Shown: one piece after another, positions 24,922-32,196 of the stretch
How the letters are laid out: each line of letters begins with the position of its first letter
Position numbering within the stretch: position 1 is the first letter of the stretch
DNA from: Leucobacter komagatae
Lineage (GTDB): Bacteria > Actinomycetota > Actinomycetes > Actinomycetales > Microbacteriaceae
NCBI RefSeq assembly: GCF_000834055.1
Contig: NZ_JXSQ01000029.1
Location: 1 to 34,316, forward strand
Direction of reading: 5' to 3'
Length of the DNA stretch: 34,316 bases
The notes under the pieces: model-generated
What the model saw: only the letters and a program-made list of their open reading frames with translations
The model's database searches: none
Told to the model about the DNA's origin: nothing
Program-made: the position numbers and the translations under genes

Positions 24922-26637
24922 ATGACCACACAGACTCCCGACACCGGCAAGCGCATCGGCGGCGACGTCGTGCTCGAAACGCTCATCGCGCTCGGCGCCC
25001 GCGGCGTCGTCGGGCTCCCCGGCCAGCACGCGCTCGGCCTGTTCGACGCGCTGCGCCGCTCCGATCTCGCGTACCTCAGCGCGCGCGTCGAGAACAACGC
25101 CGGCTTCATGGCCGACGGCCTCGCCCGCGTCACGGGCGCGGTCGCCCCGCTGCTGCTGTCGACCGGCCCCGGCGCGCTCACCTCGCTCGCAGCCCTGCAG
25201 GAGGCGGCAGCGTCGTCGATCCCGGTGCTCGCGATCAGCGCGCAGATTCCCGTAGCGGGTCTCGGCGGCGGCCGCCACGGCTACCTGCACGAGCTGCCGC
25301 AGCAGTCCGACTCGTTCCGCGGCGTCGTGAAGCACGTCGTGACCGTGCGCACGATGGCGCAGATCCCGACCGCGATGGCGGAGGCGTGGCGGATCGCCGA
25401 CACCGCTCCCCGTGGCCCAGTGCTCGTCGAGGTGCCGCAGGACATCCTGCTCGCCCCGGCGCACGACGTGCCCGAGCTGTCGGGCGCGACGCTCCCGCAG
25501 ACCCCGGCCCCGCTCGCACCCATCGCCGAGACCGTCACGCACGCGGCCGAGGCGCTCGCTGCTGCCGAGCGCCCGGTGATCTTCGCCGGAGGCGGCGTCG
25601 TCCGCGCGGGCGCGCAGGCCGAACTCGCCGCGCTCGCGGAGCGCCTCGACGCCCCCGTCGTCACGAGCTTCAGCGGGAAGACCGCGATGCCGTGGGCGCA
25701 CCCGCTCTCCGCGCAGGGGTGGATCGAGGACATCGCGACCACCGAGTTTCTCGAGGACGCCGACGTGCTCGTCATCGTTGGCAGCGGGCTTGGCGAGCTC
25801 TCGAGCAACTACCACACGCTCCGCCCGCGGGGCCGCGTGATCCAGATCGAGGCGGATCTCGGCAAGCTCGGCTCGAACCATCCCGGCATCGGGATCCACG
25901 CCGACGCGAAGCTCGCCCTTGCTGGCCTCGAACGCGCGGTGGCAAGCGCCGGTCGCGAGACTAGTGTCGAGCGCCGGTCGGCAGCCACGGCGGGCATCGC
26001 CGAGCTGCTCAGCACCGTGCTCGCCCGCGTCGAGGGCCAGGGACGCGAGGCCGAACTCGCGCTCGTGCGCGGCCTGCGCGACGCCCTCGCCGACGGCACA
26101 AAGGTGTACTGGGACATGACGATCCTCGCCTACTGGGCGTGGTCGGCGTGGGACGGGCGCGGCTCCGAGTTCGCATCGGCGCAGGGCGCAGGCGGTCTCG
26201 GCTACGGTTTCCCCGCGGCGCTCGGTGCGGCGTTTGGGCGCAGGATCCAGGGCGAGAGCGGATCCGTCCTCGCGGTCTCCGGCGACGGCGGCGCGCTCTA
26301 CGGCATTGCCGAGCTCGCGGTCGCTGCCCAGCACGACCTGCCGGTCGTATGGCTCATCGTCGACGACGGCGGCTACGGCGTGCTCCGCGAATACATGGAG
26401 GGCGCGTTCGGCGCCGCAACCGCGACCGAGCTCACGCGGCCGAACTACGTTGCCCTCGCCGAGGCGTTCGGCATCCCAGCGGAGCACACGACGCTCGAGG
26501 AGGCGCCGGCCGCGGTCGCCCGCGCGATGCAGGCGGGCGGGCCCCGTGTCGTCGTGCTGCCAGCGGTGCTCGAACTGTTCGAACCCACTCACCTCGATCG
26601 CCTGAGCAGTGGCGATGAGAACGGGGCGGCAGCATGA
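24922..26637 (+). CDS. ThDP-dependent 2-oxo acid decarboxylase-like enzyme (candidate 2-ketoarginine decarboxylase)
   Basis: A 571-residue enzyme from the ATG at 24922, which has GGAGG 5 nt upstream; an in-frame ATG at 24910 is less likely. The catalytic Glu is E57 (SARVENNAGFMADG), and the ThDP motif is GDGG (454-457) ending in DDGG (481-484) where most relatives have NN. The GRHGYLHELPQQ segment recalls, from memory, 5-guanidino-2-oxopentanoate decarboxylases (AruI). With a ureohydrolase nearby this suggests decarboxylation of a guanidino 2-oxo acid, but benzoylformate-decarboxylase-like or acetolactate-synthase-like roles remain possible. Its TGA overlaps the ATG of the next gene (ATGA, 26634-26637). 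Confidence 0.82.
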   Translation: MTTQTPDTGKRIGGDVVLETLIALGARGVVGLPGQHALGLFDALRRSDLAYLSARVENNAGFMADGLARVTGAVAPLLLSTGPGALTSLAALQEAAASSIPVLAISAQIPVAGLGGGRHGYLHELPQQSDSFRGVVKHVVTVRTMAQIPTAMAEAWRIADTAPRGPVLVEVPQDILLAPAHDVPELSGATLPQTPAPLAPIAETVTHAAEALAAAERPVIFAGGGVVRAGAQAELAALAERLDAPVVTSFSGKTAMPWAHPLSAQGWIEDIATTEFLEDADVLVIVGSGLGELSSNYHTLRPRGRVIQIEADLGKLGSNHPGIGIHADAKLALAGLERAVASAGRETSVERRSAATAGIAELLSTVLARVEGQGREAELALVRGLRDALADGTKVYWDMTILAYWAWSAWDGRGSEFASAQGAGGLGYGFPAALGAAFGRRIQGESGSVLAVSGDGGALYGIAELAVAAQHDLPVVWLIVDDGGYGVLREYMEGAFGAATATELTRPNYVALAEAFGIPAEHTTLEEAPAAVARAMQAGGPRVVVLPAVLELFEPTHLDRLSSGDENGAAA

Positions 26638-27620
26638 CCCGGCCGCTCGTCCTCTTCACCGACGAAACCGACCTCGACCCGGCGCCTGGCCGGTCGCTCC
26701 TTGAGGCCGCCGGCTGCGATACGCTCCTCGCCGAGCTGCCAACCAGCGCCGATGCGCCGCGCACGCTGCCAGTGGGCGCGGAACGAGCCGTCGCCCTCGT
26801 CGTCGGCTACGCGCGGATCGATGCCGCCCTGCTCGACCTGATGCCGGACGTCGGCTTCATCGCGACGATGAGCGCCGGCTTCGACATGATCGACCGGGCC
26901 GCGGCTGAGGCACGCGGCATCTGGGTCGTGAACCTCACCGACGCGGCGACCGAGGAGGTCGCAGCGCACGCGCTGACGCTCATGCTCGCCCTCGAACGCG
27001 AACTGCGCGGCAGCCTTGCCGTGACGGCGGCAGGTGGCTGGACCGACGACGTGACCGCGGTGCCGCGGAGGCTCAGCGGGCTCACCCTCGGCCTGTTCGG
27101 CTTCGGCAGGATCGCCCAGCGGCTCGCACAGGTCGCGGCCCCGAGCTTCGCGCGCGTGATCGCGCACGATCCGTTCGTCACGTCCGCCGCGCACGGCGTC
27201 GAGCTCGTCGATCGCGACACGCTCATCGCGGAGTCGGATGTCTTGTCGCTGCACCTGCCCCTCACCCCGGACACCCATGGCGCGATCGACAGTGCAGCAT
27301 TTGCCGCGATGCGGCCGGGGTCGAGCCTCGTGAATGTTTCACGTGGTGAACTCGTGGACCCGGCCGCGCTCACCGCAGCACTCGGCTCGGGGCAGCTGCG
27401 CGGCGCCGCCGTCGACGTGCTGCACGGCGAACCGCCAGCGACAGACCACCCACTGCGAACCGACCCCCGCGTGCTTGTCACACCGCACGTCGCGTTCCTG
27501 TCAGACGGTTCGCTCGAGCACTACACGCTCGACCCCGCCAGAAACGTGCTGGCTTGGCTGCGCACCGGATCCGCGCCCCGCGCCGCGATCGTCGGCCGCG
27601 ACGCGGCTCCGCTGCTGTAG
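26634..27620 (+). CDS. D-isomer specific 2-hydroxyacid dehydrogenase
   Basis: A 328-residue NAD-dependent dehydrogenase. The Rossmann motif reads GLFGFGRIA (154-161), so the third glycine of GxGxxG is alanine, a tolerated change in this family. Catalytic residues are R237 (VSRGELVD), E266 (VLHGEPP) and H285 (VTPHVAFLS). It is translationally coupled to the ThDP enzyme through a 4-nt overlap, so it probably makes or removes the 2-oxo acid used by that enzyme, by oxidising a 2-hydroxy acid or the reverse. The last codons and the stop lie inside a 106-bp repeat (27594-27699) that recurs at 29466-29571, so the C-terminal DAAPLL may come from the repeat. Confidence 0.88.
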   Translation: MTRPLVLFTDETDLDPAPGRSLLEAAGCDTLLAELPTSADAPRTLPVGAERAVALVVGYARIDAALLDLMPDVGFIATMSAGFDMIDRAAAEARGIWVVNLTDAATEEVAAHALTLMLALERELRGSLAVTAAGGWTDDVTAVPRRLSGLTLGLFGFGRIAQRLAQVAAPSFARVIAHDPFVTSAAHGVELVDRDTLIAESDVLSLHLPLTPDTHGAIDSAAFAAMRPGSSLVNVSRGELVDPAALTAALGSGQLRGAAVDVLHGEPPATDHPLRTDPRVLVTPHVAFLSDGSLEHYTLDPARNVLAWLRTGSAPRAAIVGRDAAPLL

Positions 27621-27699
27621 CGCCCCTCCCCAATAGCCGGAGTTGGCAGTTGTTGTCGCCACGATCGTGCGCAAGCGACAACAACTGCCAACTCTTCCG
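27594..27699. repeat. 106-bp hairpin repeat, copy 1
   Basis: It matches copy 2 (29466-29571) at 102 of 106 positions, with the last 77 bp (27623-27699) identical, in the same orientation. The core is a hairpin with perfect 20-bp arms at 27640-27659 and 27675-27694 (each beginning or ending in GAGTTGGCAGTTG or its complement). The 15-nt loop contains the palindrome CACGATCGTG. The first 27 bp cover the last codons and stop of the 2-hydroxyacid dehydrogenase gene. The copy sits between that gene and the convergent murJ-like stop, so it may also serve as a bidirectional terminator. Confidence 0.9.
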
Positions 27700-27732
27700 C
27701 CTGCGCGCTTGTACCGCGCGGGGAAGCGGCCG

Positions 27733-29358
27733 CTACGCGCGACGGAAACGAGATGCGATGATGCCGAGGGTCTGCCCGGCCTCACCGTTCCTCACAAGCA
27801 ACAGGCAGCACGCGTAGACCGTTGTCATGAGCGCGGCGACCGCTGCACAGGTCGCGAGTGCCGCCCCAGCACCGCTCAGCGCCCAGCTGTCGACCCCGAT
27901 CCCTCCGAACACATGCAGCAGCCAGGCGCCGGCGGCAGCTGCAGCCGCGCCGGCCACGGCGCTCTGCCACCAAGATCGCACGATGGCGCGGCCGCCAACG
28001 CCGCCGAGTCTGCGCCGCAGCACGACGAAGGTCACACCGAGTTGCACCCAGAACAGCAGGTTGGTGGCGAGGGTGATGAAGGCTGTTGCGGCCCCTGACG
28101 GGAGAAGCAGGCTTCCCGCGATGGCGACAAGCGAACACACGGCGATGGCAGCCTGGATGACGAAGGGGGAACGCGTGTCGCTGTGCGCGTAAAAGCCCCG
28201 GTTCAAGACGAACAGCACGCTGAACGCGACCGCACCGGTGACATGGCAAATGAGCACGGCCATCACGGGGTACAGCCGCTCGACGCTCGCGCTCGCCATG
28301 AGGATCCTGGTGATCGGCCCGGCGAGCACCGCGATCACGACAGCCATGAGAGTGATCGAAACGACGGTGAGGCGAGCTACGAGCGAGAGGTCGGCCCGGA
28401 GGGCCCCGGTGTCGCCGCGTTCGGCGGCCACGCTCATGCGCGTGAACCGCGAAGTTACGAGCGACATCACGATGATCGAGTGCGGAAGCACGGTGACAAG
28501 CGAGGCGAGTTGCCAGGCGGCGATCCCTGCCTCCCCGCCTGCGGCACGGTTCATCCCCTGGTTGAGGGCCAGCGCGACGATCTGTGAGACGAGCACACCG
28601 AGGAACGTCCAGCCGCCGAGCCTTGCGGTCGCACCAAGCCCCGTGCCGCGGAACTTGAAGTCCGGACGGTAGGACACGCCAGCGCGGCGCAGGAAGAAGA
28701 ACAGAGCGACGGCCTGCAGCGTGACGCCAAGCGTCGCCGATCCAGCGATGAGCGCGGTGCCGCCTTCTGGCCACTCGGCGGCGGTGCGCTCCCCGTCAGG
28801 ATCCGCCCCAACGACAATGACGAACGCGGCGAGACCTGCGATCGCGACGACGTTGTTGAGCACAGGTGTCCACGCGTACGGGCCGAACAGGCTCCGAGAA
28901 TTCAGCACCTCGCCGAGCACCGTGTACAGCGTGAAGAAGACGATCTGGGGGAGTAGCCAGAACGCGAACCCCGTCGCGAGCGCGAGCTGGCCGGGTTCGG
29001 TCCAATGCGTGCCCAGCCATCCCATGAGTGTTGGGAGCAGCGCAGCCACGACAGCGCACACCGCGAGTGAGCCGCAAAGCGCGAGTGTGATGAGCTTGTT
29101 GACGTAGTCGGCGCCGCCGCCGGGGCGCAGACGAGCGCGGGTGAGTTGCGGCACGAGCACCGAGGTAAGGACGCCCGTCGCGACGAGCGTGTACACGACG
29201 TTCGTGACCTGGCTGGCAGTACCGAAGGCATTCGTAGCGAAACCAGTTGCGCCGATTGCTGCGACGAGCACCATGCTCCGGGCTAGGCCGAGCACCCGGG
29301 AGAGTAGCGTTCCAGAGGCTATCCAGATACTCGCGCGCGCTGCGCTTGCGGTGGCCAT
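27733..29358 (-). CDS. murJ: MurJ/MviN family lipid II flippase
   Basis: A 541-residue membrane protein with about 14 hydrophobic segments. The N-terminal SRVLGLARSMVLVAAIGATGFATNAFGTASQ pattern, the GVLTSVLVPQL segment and later LSRGFYA-like NRGFYAHSDTRSP are typical of MurJ, which moves lipid II across the membrane for peptidoglycan synthesis. The ATG at 29358 has no ribosome site; a TATATT hexamer 6 nt upstream suggests a leaderless mRNA. The gene is alone on its strand between two direct copies of a 106-bp repeat and has no cell-wall neighbours. It may be a second MurJ paralogue rather than the essential copy usually near the origin. Family call firm, exact role less so. Confidence 0.85.
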   Translation of the reverse strand: MATASAARASIWIASGTLLSRVLGLARSMVLVAAIGATGFATNAFGTASQVTNVVYTLVATGVLTSVLVPQLTRARLRPGGGADYVNKLITLALCGSLAVCAVVAALLPTLMGWLGTHWTEPGQLALATGFAFWLLPQIVFFTLYTVLGEVLNSRSLFGPYAWTPVLNNVVAIAGLAAFVIVVGADPDGERTAAEWPEGGTALIAGSATLGVTLQAVALFFFLRRAGVSYRPDFKFRGTGLGATARLGGWTFLGVLVSQIVALALNQGMNRAAGGEAGIAAWQLASLVTVLPHSIIVMSLVTSRFTRMSVAAERGDTGALRADLSLVARLTVVSITLMAVVIAVLAGPITRILMASASVERLYPVMAVLICHVTGAVAFSVLFVLNRGFYAHSDTRSPFVIQAAIAVCSLVAIAGSLLLPSGAATAFITLATNLLFWVQLGVTFVVLRRRLGGVGGRAIVRSWWQSAVAGAAAAAAGAWLLHVFGGIGVDSWALSGAGAALATCAAVAALMTTVYACCLLLVRNGEAGQTLGIIASRFRRA

Positions 29359-29364
29359 CGCACC

Positions 29365-29370
29365 AATATA
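29365..29370 (-). promoter_or_regulatory. candidate -10 hexamer of leaderless murJ-like mRNA
   Basis: On the minus strand TATATT ends 6 nt before the ATG (29358), with no Shine-Dalgarno sequence in between. The -35 is weak (GTTCGC with a 17-bp spacer). Confidence 0.45.
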
Positions 29371-29392
29371 CCGGCACGTGTGGATATGCGAA

Positions 29393-29426
29393 CGGGGCCC
29401 GCACCACCGACGTGGTGCGGGCCCCG
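29393..29426. terminator. hairpin upstream of the murJ-like gene
   Basis: Perfect 15-bp stem (29393-29407 with 29412-29426, loop cgac) between the NCS1 transporter gene and the murJ-like promoter on the minus strand. It insulates murJ from read-through out of the nitrilase/NCS1 operon. Confidence 0.7.
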
Positions 29427-29433
29427 GAACGGC

Positions 29434-29464
29434 AGCGGAACTAGCGTCTCAGACTCCGAAGACC
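29434..29464 (-). pseudogene. fragment resembling the 3' end of the NCS1 transporter gene
   Basis: 29438-29464 matches the transporter's own end (29584-29611) at about 24 of 28 aligned positions with one gap. It includes gaactagcg, which carries the stop codon, and ccgaagacc. It is too short to encode anything and lies on the far side of repeat copy 2, so copy 2 is bracketed by two versions of the same about 30-bp sequence. Confidence 0.5.
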
Positions 29465-29465
29465 G

Positions 29466-29571
29466 GGCCGAGACGCGGCTCCGCTCCCGTAGCCCCCCTC
29501 CCCAATAGCCGGAGTTGGCAGTTGTTGTCGCCACGATCGTGCGCAAGCGACAACAACTGCCAACTCTTCCG
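29466..29571. repeat. 106-bp hairpin repeat, copy 2
   Basis: Same orientation as copy 1 (27594-27699), with four mismatches, all in the first 29 bp. Hairpin arms are 29512-29531 and 29547-29566. It lies 15 bp beyond the NCS1 transporter stop codon. Its first part still reads as the DAAPL-stop tail of the 2-hydroxyacid dehydrogenase gene, although no such gene is next to it. Confidence 0.9.
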
Positions 29572-29586
29572 GGGGTGGAGCGAGAA

Positions 29587-31032
29587 CTAGCGGCGCCAGA
29601 CCCCGAAGACCTCCTGGCTGCGGGCGATCGCGGCCTCCTCGGCTGCGGTGTCACGGCCCCGGTTGAACAGGTAGTACGAGACACCGGAGACGACCAGTCC
29701 GACCGCGAACGCGAAGTCGGCCCCGTCGAGTGCCCTGGCAATCGGCCCGGTGTAGAACGACAGTGAGAAGAACGGGATCATCGCGACGAACCCGAGCGCG
29801 TACGAGGCGAGGCCGCGCCAGGCCCACTTGCCGTAGACGCCGTGCTGCGGGTTCACAATGTCGGTGAGCGCGTAGCGGCCGCGGCGCACGAGGTAGAAGT
29901 CGACAAGGTTCACGGCAGACCAGGGCACGAGGAAGTACAGCATGAGCCCGACGAAGCTGTTGAAGCTGTCGACGTAGTTCTCGGGGATCGCCAGCGCGAT
30001 GACGAGCGTGATGATGCCGACGATGGTGAGCGCGATCACTCGCATGCGCACGGTCGGCTTCACCGGCTTAAAGCCGTCGATCGCGCTCGCGCCCGTGAGC
30101 ATCGCACCGTACGCGTTCACGCCCATGATCGAGACGAGCGCGAGCACGGAGACAAGCACCGCGACCGTGCCGAAGCCGGGAACGATCATGTCGCCGACCT
30201 CGCGGAGCGTGCCGATCGGATCCGCGCCTGGAATATAGCTCGCGAGGATCGCGCCGAGCGACATGAGCCAGATCGCCGACAGGCCAGCGCCCGTGTACAC
30301 CGAGGTGATGAGCTTCGGTGCCGATGCGTTCACCGGGAGGTAACGGGTGTAGTCGGAGACGTAGACCGAGTAGCTGATGTTGTAGCCAGCGGACAGCGAG
30401 AACTGAATGAGGAACGCCGAGGTGCTCCACCCTGCGGTGGCGACAGCGGCGGCAGGATCGATCGGCGCCTGCGAAAAGTGCACGATGGCGAAGACGGTGA
30501 TGATCGCAAACACGGCGACGAGCGCGTACGTGAGCCAGCGCTGGATAAAGTGCAGCAGGTCGTGACCGACGACGGCGATGACGATGGAGACCGCGATGAT
30601 GATCGGGTACCAGAACCAGGTCGCCTCGGAGTACACGCCGATGCCCTGCGTGACAAGGATCGTGTCGAACACGAGGAACCCGATGTAGACGAACACGGTC
30701 GCGATGAACGGGACGACCGCGCCGCGGCTGCCGAACTGGGCACGCGACTGGATCATCTGCGCGAGCCCCATCGTCGGCCCCTGGTTCGCGTGGAACGCCA
30801 TGAAGAACGTGCCGAAGCCCGCCCCGAGCACAACCGCAAGCACGGTCCACCAAATGCTGAGCCCGAGGCTCGGGCCGGTGAACCCGACGACCATGGTGGT
30901 GAGCACGAAGTTGCCTGTGAACCAGAACGGCCCCTGGTGCCACACCTTCCCGTGCCGTTCCGAGAGCGGCACGACGTCGATCGAGCGCGTCTCGATCACG
31001 CCGGTGCGTGGCGTCGAAGTGTCTGAAGACAT
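29587..31032 (-). CDS. NCS1 family purine/cytosine permease-like transporter
   Basis: A 481-residue transporter with about 12 membrane segments. The start is chosen at the second of two adjacent ATG codons (31032) because AAGGA lies 5 nt upstream of it; the frame is open to 31161. Family marks are GPSLGLSIWWTVLAVVLGAG, QFGSRGAVVPF near the first third, and SVYVSDYTRYLP in the middle, the DYTRY-type motif of NCS1 permeases. Such proteins import nucleobases, hydantoins, allantoin or related N-heterocycles with Na+ or H+. It lies 79 nt downstream of a nitrilase-family gene on the same strand, so uptake of a nitrogen compound followed by C-N bond hydrolysis is the likely theme. It is intact, unlike the NCS1 gene at 17125. 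Confidence 0.9.
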   Translation of the reverse strand: MSSDTSTPRTGVIETRSIDVVPLSERHGKVWHQGPFWFTGNFVLTTMVVGFTGPSLGLSIWWTVLAVVLGAGFGTFFMAFHANQGPTMGLAQMIQSRAQFGSRGAVVPFIATVFVYIGFLVFDTILVTQGIGVYSEATWFWYPIIIAVSIVIAVVGHDLLHFIQRWLTYALVAVFAIITVFAIVHFSQAPIDPAAAVATAGWSTSAFLIQFSLSAGYNISYSVYVSDYTRYLPVNASAPKLITSVYTGAGLSAIWLMSLGAILASYIPGADPIGTLREVGDMIVPGFGTVAVLVSVLALVSIMGVNAYGAMLTGASAIDGFKPVKPTVRMRVIALTIVGIITLVIALAIPENYVDSFNSFVGLMLYFLVPWSAVNLVDFYLVRRGRYALTDIVNPQHGVYGKWAWRGLASYALGFVAMIPFFSLSFYTGPIARALDGADFAFAVGLVVSGVSYYLFNRGRDTAAEEAAIARSQEVFGVWRR

Positions 31033-31111
31033 CATTATCCTTACTTCTGTCTGCCCGCGAACGCTGCGGGACTTCCGGTGACCTGTCGCGCTTGACGCGA
31101 GAGGGAGTTCG

Positions 31112-31996
31112 TTACCGCGCGTAGCGCGAGTAGAGGTCTTCGCGGCGGTCGGCGAACACATCGCTGTACTCCGCGATCCGCTTCGTGCGGCTGGCCGCGA
31201 GGTCGATTTCCGCGAGGATCGTTACCGCCTGATCATCACGATCCGCACCCACCTCGCCACCCGTGGATGAAGCGGGCGCGCGACGGATGTTGGACGCGTG
31301 CTCGGTGAGTGCGAGCGGCCAACCGTCGGCGTCGACAATGACCGATGCCGACGACCACTCGACGCCGCGCTCGCGCCCGGACCGGTCGCAGGCCGCGATC
31401 GCGACGCGATTCATCGAGGCACCCGCCTGCACTCGCATCACCTCACCTGGCCGCTCACCCGCTGGCCGGGGCACGCTTGGCCAGTTAACGGGGGCGCAAA
31501 TGAGTTCGGCACCCTCGAGCGCCGCGATCCGCACCCACTCGGGGAACTCGAGGTCGTAGCAGATCATGACGCCGATGCGACCGGCTGGGGTATCGACAAC
31601 GGGAGGGAGATCATCGCCCGGGGTGAAGATGAGCCGCTCGCGGTCCCACAGGTGGGCCTTGCGGTAGATCACGGGCTCCCCGTCTGGCATGACGAGAGCT
31701 GCGCTATTGAAGGGGGCGCCGTCGGGGTTTGTTTCGGCGAAGCCGGCGACAATGACGACGCCGAGTTCGGTCGCCGCCTCCTGCCATGCGGTGACAGCGA
31801 ACCCGTCTGGCGCTTCGCTTGCGCCGGCTGCCTCAGCCGCATCCGCGAAAACGTATCCGGAGGATGCGAGTTCGGGGAGCACGATCACGGTTGCGCCCTG
31901 TGCTGCGGCTTCGCGCACGAGGCGGAGTGAGTGCTGTACGTTTTCGCGCACCGCTCCGAGAACCGGAGTGAACTGGCTGCATGCCACCAATGCCAT
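31112..31996 (-). CDS. carbon-nitrogen hydrolase (nitrilase superfamily)
   Basis: A 294-residue amidase-type enzyme from the ATG at 31996, preceded by GGGAAGG; the upstream frame to 32161 lies in the divergent promoter region and is not coding. The catalytic triad is clear: E42 (LPELASSGY), K113 (YRKAHLWDRE) and C146 (MICYDLEFPEW). The sequence resembles omega-amidase, N-carbamoylase or aliphatic amidase branches, but the substrate cannot be assigned. It is the first gene of an operon with an NCS1 transporter, which fits hydrolysis of an imported amide, carbamoyl or ureido compound. It is divergent from the second double-HTH AsnC regulator, its probable controller. Confidence 0.9.
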   Translation of the reverse strand: MALVACSQFTPVLGAVRENVQHSLRLVREAAAQGATVIVLPELASSGYVFADAAEAAGASEAPDGFAVTAWQEAATELGVVIVAGFAETNPDGAPFNSAALVMPDGEPVIYRKAHLWDRERLIFTPGDDLPPVVDTPAGRIGVMICYDLEFPEWVRIAALEGAELICAPVNWPSVPRPAGERPGEVMRVQAGASMNRVAIAACDRSGRERGVEWSSASVIVDADGWPLALTEHASNIRRAPASSTGGEVGADRDDQAVTILAEIDLAASRTKRIAEYSDVFADRREDLYSRYAR

Positions 31997-32196
31997 GACG
32001 AGACCTTCCCCTTCACGCCCGCGAATGCGGACGACTTCGTAGCATACGTCTCTTCCTAACAGAGCACGAACGAAAAGACAGATCGATTTGCTTAGAAATA
32101 AGGATTTGCTCGAAAACTCGGAACAATATCGATTGTGTGCGAGGATTCGCGTAGAATTCATGATGATTTGTAGGGCACGCTAAGTGTGGAATTGGG
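31997..32196. promoter_or_regulatory. divergent promoter/operator region nitrilase / asnC-like
   Basis: A 200-bp spacer with a clearly AT-rich core (about 32060-32175). It contains two direct copies of GATTTGCT (32085-32092 and 32103-32110, 18 bp apart) and two of ATCGATT (about 32082 and 32128). This fits the AT-rich, repeated binding pattern of AsnC/Lrp proteins. Promoter hexamers could not be fixed. Confidence 0.4.

Noticed and set aside
23169..25181. 670-codon open frame on the minus strand
   Set aside because: Antisense to the SSS and ThDP genes, rich in Arg/Asp/Glu/His as expected for a shadow of high-GC codons; no domain seen.
24757..26592. 611-codon open frame on the minus strand
   Set aside because: Mirror of the ThDP enzyme gene, with typical shadow composition and no ribosome site.
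27594..27699. Insertion sequence end or CRISPR repeat
   Set aside because: No transposase lies between or near the copies, and only two copies are present 1.9 kb apart with a gene between them.
29842..31026. 394-codon open frame on the plus strand
   Set aside because: Shadow of the NCS1 transporter; composition dominated by Arg, Glu, Asp and His.
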